Shown here in pieces: positions 1-5,036 of a stretch of DNA of 6,451 nucleotides. The translations under genes were made by a program, and so were the position numbers. Numbering within the stretch: the first letter of the stretch is position 1; every line of letters starts with the position of its first letter. The notes below the pieces were generated by a model that saw nothing but the letters and a program-made list of their open reading frames with translations, was not told the origin of the DNA and did no database searches. The DNA is from an uncultured Brevundimonas sp. (GTDB lineage Bacteria; Pseudomonadota; Alphaproteobacteria; Caulobacterales; Caulobacteraceae): the NCBI GenBank assembly GCA_946481405.1, contig CAMLNY010000071.1:1-6451 (forward strand). Reading direction: 5' to 3'.

Positions 1-573
1 ATCCCGGCGTTCAAGACGATCCTCTGGACCGGCGTTGAGCGCATGGTGAGCACGACGAAGGCGATGGGGATCACGACGCTGGACCGCGACCTCGCCCGCA
101 CCATGGAGCCGCGCGCCGCGACCCCGGCCCGTCGCCTCGATGCGGTGAAGCGGCTGGCCGACGCGGGCGTCCCCGTCGGCATCGGCTTCGCCCCCGTCAT
201 CCCCGGCCTCAACGATCACGAGATGGAATCGGTGCTCGAAGCCGCCGCGAAGGCTGGCGCCACCACGGCCATGTACGTGACCCTTCGCCTGCCGCTGGAG
301 ATCAAGGACCTGTTCCGCGAATGGCTGGCCGACGCCCGCCCCGACCGCGCGGCGCGGGTCATGTCGCTGGTTCGTCAGACCCGCGGCGGCAAGGACTATG
401 ACCCCGACTGGTCCCAGCGCATGAAGGGCTCGGGTCCTGTCGCCGACCTGATCTCCGCCCGCTTCAAGGCCGCCGTCAAACGCTACGGCCTCGACGGCCC
501 GAGGCACGAACTTGACGTGACGAAGTTCCGTGTGCCTGCCGACGCCCGGCCCCAGCTGGAGCTGTTCGGCTAG
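1..573 (+). CDS. PA0069-family radical SAM protein, C-terminal part (5' end outside window)
   Basis: The open frame enters from the left edge and ends at TAG 571-573, leaving 190 visible residues. The stretch TTLDRDLARTMEPRAATPAR, then GFAPVIPGLNDHE, RLPLEIKDLFREWL and VRQTRGGKDYD, is characteristic of the PA0069/Rv2578c group of radical SAM proteins, which are related to spore photoproduct lyase. The CxxxCxxC motif that holds the 4Fe-4S cluster and S-adenosylmethionine lies upstream of the window, so the chemistry cannot be checked here. Family members are usually about 350-400 residues, so roughly half is present. The physiological role of the family is not established; a link to nucleic-acid repair is only suggested by homology. 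The C-terminus (QLELFG) is the kind of tail seen in the family. ATG 43 is internal, not the real start. Residues just before TTLD look atypical (see findings). Confidence 0.88.
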   Translation: MPAFKTILWTGVERMVSTTKAMGITTLDRDLARTMEPRAATPARRLDAVKRLADAGVPVGIGFAPVIPGLNDHEMESVLEAAAKAGATTAMYVTLRLPLEIKDLFREWLADARPDRAARVMSLVRQTRGGKDYDPDWSQRMKGSGPVADLISARFKAAVKRYGLDGPRHELDVTKFRVPADARPQLELFG

Positions 574-585
574 TCGCTGCCTCTT

Positions 586-749
586 TCGTCATCCTCCGGC
601 AAGCCGCTCTTGCGGCGCAGACCGGGCGACCCGACAGCGCCGAAGACCTTTTCAGCCAGGATCTCGGAAGCCGCCGCATGCGCGGCAGGTGCGCGCTCTC
701 GCGCGCCGCTGGGTCCCTCGGTTTCGCTTCGCTCGCCGGAGGATGACGA
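586..749. repeat. Palindromic intergenic repeat element with terminal inverted repeats
   Basis: The outer ends match as inverted repeats: TCGTCATCCTCCGGC at 586-600 is the exact complement of 735-749, and the match extends to 19 positions with one mismatch (586-604 versus 731-749). Inside lie four small hairpins: GCCGC-TCTT-GCGGC (603-616), CGGG-CGA-CCCG (623-633), GCCGC-ATGC-GCGGC (673-686) and GCGCGC-TCTC-GCGCGC (691-706). The edge motif GTCATCCTCCGG followed, on the other strand, by CGAGCGAAGCGAA looks like intergenic repeats I associate with Caulobacterales genomes; that is recollection, not a search. No transposase is encoded, so it would be non-autonomous (REP/MITE-like). It begins 13 bases after the radical SAM stop codon, so it may also shape that transcript's 3' end. 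There is no second copy in the window. Confidence 0.65.
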
Positions 750-892
750 CAGATGAATATGAATTTCTTCCTCTCCACCCCTTGATGATCGGCGAAGCGC
801 GCTTATCTCAGCCCACAGGCCGGTCTTTGACATCCAGAAACCATCGCCGACCCGCCCGAGGACATTTCCGATAATCCTGTCCGCCTGACGAA

Positions 893-904
893 GCGACTAG
901 TCGC
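893..904. promoter_or_regulatory. Perfect 12-bp palindrome, possible operator
   Basis: GCGACTAGTCGC reads identically on both strands. The half-site GCGACT appears once more at 925-930, 32 bases from the first. It lies 157 bases before the methyltransferase start, in the stretch where its promoter is expected. A dimeric regulator binding here is an inference; the protein is unknown. Confidence 0.35.
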
Positions 905-934
905 AACTCTCTGATTTTTCTCACGCGACTGTCC

Positions 935-983
935 ATTTCGTCCGTTTCGTCACGATAGATTTCGTCCGGTCGGAGCGGACGAA
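935..983. promoter_or_regulatory. TTTCGTC direct repeats and hairpin upstream of the DNA methyltransferase
   Basis: The 10-mer ATTTCGTCCG occurs at 935-944 and again at 959-968. A third TTTCGTC sits between them at 945-951. The last copy is also the left arm of an inverted repeat, TTCGTCCG (961-968) and CGGACGAA (976-983), with a 7-base spacer. A weak -10-like GATAGAT (954-960) lies among the copies. The arrangement resembles a regulator-binding array over a promoter, 78-127 bases upstream of the methyltransferase start. Autoregulation by the methyltransferase or control by an unlinked regulator are both possible. Confidence 0.4.
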
Positions 984-1061
984 CGTGCCGCTGTGGACCC
1001 GACTCGCTCGCACCGGCACCCTGAGTGGATGCGCGATTCCCTTCCGTCCCATCCCTGAGCC

Positions 1062-2207
1062 ATGCCCGGCTTCTACGAATTCTTCGCGGGCGGCGGCATG
1101 GTCCGCGCCGGTCTCGGCACCGGGTGGGATTGCCTGTTCGCCAACGACTTCGATGCCAGGAAGGGCCTCACCTATCAGGCCAACTGGGGCACGGGCGGGG
1201 AGCTGACCGTCGGCGACATCTGCGCCCTCGACGCGACCGCCCTGCCCGGCCGCCCCGACCTCGTGTGGGGCAGCTTCCCCTGCCAGGACCTCTCCCTCGC
1301 CGGTCACGGCAAGGGTCTCGCCGGCGAGCGCTCCGGGACCTTCTACGCCTTCTGGGACCTCGTTCGCGGCCTCGCCGACCAGGGACGCGCCCCCCGTCTC
1401 GTCGCTGTGGAGAACGTCTGCGGCGCCCTGACCTCCCGCAACGGTCAGGACTTCGAGGCCATTGCCCGCACCTTCGCCGAGACCGGCTACCGCTTCGGCG
1501 CCCTCGTCATCAACGCCGACCTCTTCACCCCCCAGTCCCGGCCCCGCCTGTTTGTCGTCGGCATCCACGGCGACGCCGCGATCCCCGAGGGGCTTACCTC
1601 GCCCGGCCCCCTCGCCCCCTTCCACACCCCGGCCGTCATTCGCGCCGTCGATCGCCTGCCCGACGACTTCCGCGATCGGGCTCTCTGGTGGAACCTCCCT
1701 GCGCCGCCGCACCGGACGACCGTCTTTGCGGACCTCATTGAGGACGCCCCCCACAGCGTCGACTGGCACAGCCCGGCCGAGACCGACCGCCTCCTGTCGA
1801 TGATGAGCCCGGTCAACCGCGCCAAGGTCCAGGCCGCGGGGCGCGCCGGTCGCCGCATGGTCGGCGGCGTCTACCGCCGCACCCGCACCGATGCCGCCGG
1901 CAACAAGGCCCAGCGCGCCGAGGTGAGATTCGACGACGTCGCCGGCTGCCTGCGCACTCCGGCCGGAGGCTCCAGCCGCCAGACCATCCTCGTCGTCGAC
2001 GGCCCCCGCATTCGCTCCCGCCTGATCTCGGCCCGCGAGACCGCCCGACTCATGGGCCTGCCCGACAGCTACGTCCTGCCCCGACGCTACTCCGACGCCT
2101 ACCACCTGACCGGCGACGGCGTGGTCGTCCCCGTCGCCCGCCATCTGGCCTGCTACCTGTTCGAACCGCTCGTCGGCTCAAGCCACAGCAAGGCCGAAGC
2201 CGCCTAG
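1062..2207 (+). CDS. DNA (cytosine-5-)-methyltransferase, apparently orphan
   Basis: This 381-residue protein carries the ordered motifs of C5-cytosine DNA methyltransferases, which transfer a methyl group from S-adenosylmethionine to carbon 5 of cytosine at a specific site. Motif I is FFAGGGMVRAGLG (residues 7-19). Motif II covers ANDFD (27-31). Motif IV is GSFPCQDLSLAG (70-81) with nucleophile Cys74. Motif VI is VENV (116-119) with Glu117. Motif VIII is QSRPR (158-162). The C-terminal part has SARETARLMGLPDSY (323-337) and motif X as GDGVVVPVARHLA (351-363). The target-recognition segment is roughly residues 170-285. ATG 1062 is the first possible start because TGA lies in frame at 1056-1058; no good Shine-Dalgarno is visible. 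Length is typical for a single-domain enzyme and all catalytic motifs are intact. No endonuclease or Vsr-type repair gene adjoins it, so a solitary regulatory, phage-derived or anti-restriction role is more likely than a classical restriction-modification pair. The target sequence cannot be read from the protein. Confidence 0.95.
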   Translation: MPGFYEFFAGGGMVRAGLGTGWDCLFANDFDARKGLTYQANWGTGGELTVGDICALDATALPGRPDLVWGSFPCQDLSLAGHGKGLAGERSGTFYAFWDLVRGLADQGRAPRLVAVENVCGALTSRNGQDFEAIARTFAETGYRFGALVINADLFTPQSRPRLFVVGIHGDAAIPEGLTSPGPLAPFHTPAVIRAVDRLPDDFRDRALWWNLPAPPHRTTVFADLIEDAPHSVDWHSPAETDRLLSMMSPVNRAKVQAAGRAGRRMVGGVYRRTRTDAAGNKAQRAEVRFDDVAGCLRTPAGGSSRQTILVVDGPRIRSRLISARETARLMGLPDSYVLPRRYSDAYHLTGDGVVVPVARHLACYLFEPLVGSSHSKAEAA

Positions 2208-3448
2208 CGCCGGAACACGCTCACCAGCTCGACGTGAGCCGACCACAGGAACTGGTCCACCGGCGTGACCGTCTCCAGCCGGAACCCCTTGTCGATCAGT
2301 ACCCGCGCATCCCGCGCGAAGGTCTGGGGATTGCAGGACACGCCCACCACGACCGAGGCCTTGGTGTCGGCGATCTGGGCCGTCTGGTCGATGGCCCCGG
2401 CGCGCGGCGGGTCGAACACGATGGCCTCGCAGCCCTTGAGGTCGTAGGGCGTCAGCGGCCGCCGGAACAGGTCGCGCGCCTCCGCCGTGATCTGCTTCAT
2501 GCCCCGCGCCGAGCCGATCCCGGCCTTCAGCGCCGCGATCCCCGCCGCCGAGGCGTCCGCCGCCAGCACGGCGCCGACCGTCGCCAGCGGGAAGGTGAAG
2601 GTCCCGGCGCCGCAGAACAGGTCCGCGATCTTCTTCGCCCCCTTCACCGCCGCCACGGCCCGATCCACCATCGCCTGCTCCGCCTCCGGCACGGCTTGCA
2701 GGAAGCCCCCCGCTGGCAGGGGCACGGTCGCCGGCCCGAACTGGACCCGGGGCTGACGCGCCATCATCAGGGTCTCGCCCGCCATGCTCAGCCGCGCCAC
2801 ATCCGCCTCGCGCGCCGCCCGGATCGCCTGCATCTGCCGGTCCGCCGACAGCCCCCCGGACTTCCGCTCCACCCCCGTCACATCGATGTCCAGCCCGTCC
2901 AGCGTCCAGGTCACATGCAGGGTCGGCGCCGACTTCGGATGCTCCAGGAACGCCGACGCCACCTTCACCAGCGTCGGGAAGGTCGCGACCAGCCGGGGAT
3001 CCGCCACCGGGCAGCTGGACACCTGGACCAGCCGCCAGGACTTCCGCGCCTTGAACCCCAGCACGACCCTGCCGTCCTCCAGCCGTCGCGCATGCAGGGC
3101 CAGCCGCCGCCGCGTCCCCGGCGGAACCGCCACCGTCGCCTCGACATCGGTCTCGATCCGCTCGCGCGCCAGGGCAGCGATCACCTGATCCCGCTTCCAG
3201 TCCAGATAGGGCCCCGGGGCCCAGTGCTGCAGCGAACACCCGCCGCAATCCCCATACTGGGGCGACACCGGCGCGATCCGGTCCGGGCTGGCGGCGAGGA
3301 TTTCGGGGGTCTCCATCCGCCCATCGACGACCTCGCCACGCACCGTCTCTCCCGGCAGGGTCAGGGGCGCAAACACCGCCCCACCGACCACGAAGGCCAT
3401 TCCATCCCCTTGTCCGGCCACCCGGTCGATCGTCAGAGTCGTGGTCAT
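2204..3448 (-). CDS. TrmA/RumA-family class I SAM-dependent RNA (uracil-C5) methyltransferase
   Basis: This 414-residue protein fits the family that makes 5-methyluridine in tRNA (TrmA) or 23S rRNA (RlmC, RlmD, RlmCD). An N-terminal TRAM-like segment (about 1-55) precedes a cysteine region, CGGC at 68-71 with a further Cys146 in SSCPVAD. The Rossmann methyltransferase part has GGFLQAVPEAEQ (248-259), DLFCGAGTFTFPLA (276-289), FDPPRAG (345-351) and SCNPQTFARD (371-380) with nucleophile Cys372. The C-terminal HVEL (405-408) carries the expected general base Glu407. The Fe-S cysteines favour an RlmC/RlmD-type rRNA enzyme over TrmA; the exact target uridine is uncertain, so no symbol is given. 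The first cysteine of the usual C-x5-C-x2-C pattern is Ser62 here. ATG at 3448 is preceded by a weak AGAAG. The gene ends inside the convergent DNA methyltransferase stop codon, sharing CTAG. Confidence 0.9.
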   Translation of the reverse strand: MTTTLTIDRVAGQGDGMAFVVGGAVFAPLTLPGETVRGEVVDGRMETPEILAASPDRIAPVSPQYGDCGGCSLQHWAPGPYLDWKRDQVIAALARERIETDVEATVAVPPGTRRRLALHARRLEDGRVVLGFKARKSWRLVQVSSCPVADPRLVATFPTLVKVASAFLEHPKSAPTLHVTWTLDGLDIDVTGVERKSGGLSADRQMQAIRAAREADVARLSMAGETLMMARQPRVQFGPATVPLPAGGFLQAVPEAEQAMVDRAVAAVKGAKKIADLFCGAGTFTFPLATVGAVLAADASAAGIAALKAGIGSARGMKQITAEARDLFRRPLTPYDLKGCEAIVFDPPRAGAIDQTAQIADTKASVVVGVSCNPQTFARDARVLIDKGFRLETVTPVDQFLWSAHVELVSVFRR

Positions 3449-3478
3449 CGGCGGCTTCTACCCGCCCCAGCCCTGATC

Positions 3479-3527
3479 CGAAACCTGAACGAAGATGAAC
3501 GACCCGCTCAAAACGCGTTCAGGTTCG
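3479..3527. promoter_or_regulatory. Inverted and phased direct repeats in the divergent intergenic region
   Basis: AACCTGAACG (3482-3491) and CGTTCAGGTT (3516-3525) form a perfect 10-bp inverted repeat with a 24-base spacer. Within the left side, TGAACGA is repeated at 3486-3492 and 3496-3502, exactly 10 bases apart, so both copies face the same side of the helix. That spacing suits tandem binding by an OmpR-type response regulator, though no regulator is encoded nearby. The site lies between the RNA methyltransferase start and the glycine-zipper gene and could control either or both. Function is inferred from geometry only. Confidence 0.45.
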
Positions 3528-3577
3528 AAGGCCCATAGATCGCCTCAACAAGACGCCGGACCTTCCCGGCGCCGAAC

Positions 3578-3582
3578 AGGGG
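3578..3582 (+). promoter_or_regulatory. Shine-Dalgarno site for the glycine-zipper gene
   Basis: AGGGG sits eight bases before ATG 3591. The spacing is suitable for ribosome binding and supports that start, which also places a complete signal peptide at the N-terminus. Confidence 0.6.
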
Positions 3583-3590
3583 TTCTCTAA

Positions 3591-4157
3591 ATGACCGCCT
3601 TCGTGAAGTCCGCCGTCGCCGCCGCCGCTCTCGCCGCCGCCGCCACCCTCGTTCCCGCCGCCGCCTCGGCCCAGTCCTACGGCTACGGCAACGGCTACAA
3701 CTCCGGCTACAACCAGTCCTACAACGACCGCTACTACGACCGCTGCGAAACCCTCGGTCAGGGCCGCACCGGTGCGGGCGCACTGATCGGCGCGGGCGTC
3801 GGCGCCGTCGCCGGCTCCCAGATCGCCGCCCGCGGCAACCGGACCGAAGGCTCGATCATCGGGGGCGTCCTCGGCGCCATCGTGGGCTCGCAGGTCGGCC
3901 GCGCTTCGAATGACAACTGCCGTTCGAACACCACCTATTCCCCGCCCCAGACCTATTACCGCTCCAACGATCGCTACGACGATCGCGCTTACAACTCGGG
4001 CCGCTACTACGACGACCGCGGCTACCGCGACGACTATCGCCGGGACGACCGCCGTGACTATCGCCGGGACGACCGCCGTGACTACGACAACGGCTACGAG
4101 ATTTCGGCCGACGGCTACTACTATTTTGATCCGCGCCGCGGCTGGCTGCCGCGCTGA
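3591..4157 (+). CDS. Exported glycine-zipper 2TM-domain protein with Arg/Asp/Tyr-rich repeat tail
   Basis: The 188-residue product starts with a clear signal peptide: charged start, Ala-rich hydrophobic core, and ASA-Q at 25-28 giving likely cleavage after Ala27. No lipobox cysteine is present, so it is not an obvious lipoprotein. A Gly/Tyr/Asn-rich linker (28-50) leads to the glycine zipper: GAGALIGAGVGAVAGSQIAA (61-80), a short polar turn, and SIIGGVLGAIVGSQVG (88-103). This resembles the Rickettsia 17-kDa antigen/glycine-zipper 2TM family found in the outer membrane or periplasm of Gram-negatives. Cys52 and Cys110 flank the zipper and could form a disulfide. The tail (about 112-188) is low complexity, rich in Tyr, Arg and Asp, contains two exact copies of DYRRDDRR (148-163), and ends in DGYYYFDPRRGWLPR. 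It is followed by a strong terminator and probably transcribed alone. The cellular role is unknown; envelope integrity or stress is a reasonable guess. Confidence 0.85.
   Translation: MTAFVKSAVAAAALAAAATLVPAAASAQSYGYGNGYNSGYNQSYNDRYYDRCETLGQGRTGAGALIGAGVGAVAGSQIAARGNRTEGSIIGGVLGAIVGSQVGRASNDNCRSNTTYSPPQTYYRSNDRYDDRAYNSGRYYDDRGYRDDYRRDDRRDYRRDDRRDYDNGYEISADGYYYFDPRRGWLPR
4032..4079 (+). repeat. Two perfect 24-bp tandem repeats inside the glycine-zipper gene
   Basis: The 24-base unit at 4032-4055 is repeated without change at 4056-4079, and the next bases (GACTA, 4080-4084) begin a third copy. The unit is in frame and encodes DYRRDDRR, residues 148-155 and 156-163. Identity at every synonymous position indicates recent duplication, so copy number may vary between strains without breaking the frame. 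Confidence 0.9.
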
Positions 4158-4216
4158 TCGACCGGTTCGCGGCGTCGATTTCTTTCAGCCCCCCTGTCGA
4201 TCGATGTCGCGACGGG

Positions 4217-4251
4217 CCGCCGGTGGAGCAATCCACCGGCGGTTTCTCTTT
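4217..4251 (+). terminator. Rho-independent terminator of the glycine-zipper gene
   Basis: An 11-bp perfect stem (4217-4227 with 4232-4242) closes on a GCAA tetraloop of the stable GNRA class and is followed by TTTCTCTTT at 4243-4251. It begins 59 bases after the stop codon. The minus-strand side has no T-tract, so it acts on plus-strand transcripts only. Confidence 0.88.
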
Positions 4252-4277
4252 GTGGTGTCGCTAACGCTCGCGACGCG

Positions 4278-4298
4278 GTCGCTCGCTGCTCGAGCGAC
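4278..4298 (-). terminator. Hairpin just after tlyA, possible weak terminator
   Basis: GTCGCTCG (4278-4285) and CGAGCGAC (4291-4298) form an 8-bp stem with a 5-base loop, starting three bases beyond the tlyA stop on the minus strand. A second small stem, GTCGC (4257-4261) with GCGAC (4270-4274), follows. No T-tract is present, so this may protect the mRNA end or assist Rho rather than act as an intrinsic terminator. Confidence 0.35.
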
Positions 4299-4301
4299 GG
4301 G

Positions 4302-5036
4302 TCAGGCTCTATTGGTGGCCCAGAGTAGGTGTTCGATGTTGCCGTCCCCACCGACGATGGGGCTTTCGGCCGTCGCCTGAACTGACCAGCCGACGCTCTC
4401 CAGCCAGTCGGAGACGCGCTGCACGGCCGCCTGCCGCGCCGCCTCATCCTTGACCACGCCGCCGCGTCCGACCTCCGCGCGGCTGTCCATCTCGAACTGG
4501 GGTTTCACCAGCGCGATCAGGTCCGCCTTGTCATCCGCCAGCGCCAGAGCCGCCGGCAGGACCTTGGCCAGACCGATGAAGCTGGCGTCGCAGACGATCA
4601 GGCCGGGCGCCTCCGAAATCAGGTCGGCGTCCAGCGACCGGGCGTCGGTCTTCTCCAGATTCACCACCCGCATGTCGTCGGCGATCCGGGGATGCAACTG
4701 CCCCTGCCCCACGTCGACGGCGAAGACCCGCCGCGCGCCCCGCGCCAGACAGGCCTCGGTGAAGCCGCCGGTCGAGGCGCCGACGTCCAGCACCACCCGC
4801 CCCTCGACCGTGACCGGCCACAGGGTCAGGGCGTGATCCAGTTTCAACGCCGCCCGCCCGACCCACTGATGCGCCTCGATCAGGGTCAGTTCGGCATCCT
4901 CCGCCGTCTTCTGCGACGCCGCCTTTGCGACCACGCCGTCCACGGTCACGCCTCCGGCCTCGATCGCCGCTCGGGCGCGGGCGCGGCTGTCGACCAGCCC
5001 CCTCGACACCAGAAGGACGTCGAGGCGGACGCTCAC
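4302..5036 (-). CDS. tlyA: TlyA family rRNA (cytidine-2'-O)-methyltransferase
   Basis: The 244-residue protein has the TlyA layout: an N-terminal S4-like RNA-binding domain (about 1-60, starting RLDVLLVSRGL) and a Rossmann methyltransferase domain with the SAM loop LDVGASTGGFTE (83-94). The catalytic tetrad known for TlyA as K-D-K-E is complete: Lys65 (ALKLDHAL), Asp150 (CDASF), Lys178 (LVKPQFE) and Glu235 (GNIEHL). TlyA in mycobacteria 2'-O-methylates cytidines in 16S and 23S rRNA, which sensitises ribosomes to capreomycin; some bacteria have a form acting only on 16S. The name 'haemolysin' used for the family is historical. Translation starts at GTG (5036), overlapping the valS stop in GTGA, which implies an operon and translational coupling. 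The tlyA gene is often found beside isoprenoid or exonuclease VII genes, so the valS partner is less usual. Confidence 0.92.
   Translation of the reverse strand: MSVRLDVLLVSRGLVDSRARARAAIEAGGVTVDGVVAKAASQKTAEDAELTLIEAHQWVGRAALKLDHALTLWPVTVEGRVVLDVGASTGGFTEACLARGARRVFAVDVGQGQLHPRIADDMRVVNLEKTDARSLDADLISEAPGLIVCDASFIGLAKVLPAALALADDKADLIALVKPQFEMDSRAEVGRGGVVKDEAARQAAVQRVSDWLESVGWSVQATAESPIVGGDGNIEHLLWATNRA

Larger units (their letters stand above)
574..1061. other. Long intergenic region without a credible gene
   Basis: This 488-base gap separates the radical SAM gene from the DNA methyltransferase. Short open frames cross it on both strands, but they are arginine/alanine/proline-rich, match no family I recognise and run through the inverted-repeat element, so I treat them as chance. 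The left third (586-749) is a palindromic repeat element. The middle (750-892) is plain sequence with one TTGACA-like hexamer at 827-832 and a GATAAT at 870-875; these are too far apart (37 bp) to form one promoter. The right part (893-1061) is less GC-rich around 905-960 and holds a perfect 12-bp palindrome, TTTCGTC repeats, a hairpin and two GANTC sites. It probably contains the methyltransferase promoter, though I cannot place a confident -35/-10 pair. Confidence 0.7.

Noticed and set aside
476..874. Several overlapping open frames of 87-114 residues in the intergenic region
   Set aside because: They run through the inverted-repeat element on both strands, have skewed composition and lack ribosome-binding signals.
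827..875. TTGACA (827-832) with GATAAT (870-875) as a promoter for the DNA methyltransferase
   Set aside because: The spacing is 37 bases instead of about 17, and neither hexamer has a good partner at the right distance.
935..983. CRISPR array or plasmid-type iteron origin
   Set aside because: The repeats are only 7-10 bases, too few and unevenly spaced, with no Cas or replication initiator gene nearby.
880..1061. Possible tRNA or small structured RNA before the DNA methyltransferase
   Set aside because: No cloverleaf, TTC-type T-loop or CCA end could be fitted; only isolated palindromes and short repeats are seen.
921..2144. 407-residue minus-strand open frame opposite the DNA methyltransferase
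   Set aside because: Gly/Ala/Val/Asp-rich mirror of a high-GC coding frame with no family motifs. The plus strand has all the C5 methyltransferase motifs.
2219..2239. Hairpin GCTCAC/GTGAGC near the convergent gene ends, considered as a terminator
   Set aside because: It has a short 6-bp stem, a 9-base loop and no T-tract on either strand, and it lies inside the RNA methyltransferase coding sequence.
2234..3538. 434-residue plus-strand open frame opposite the RNA methyltransferase
   Set aside because: Arg/Pro/His-rich translation typical of an antisense GC-rich frame. The minus-strand protein has clear catalytic motifs.
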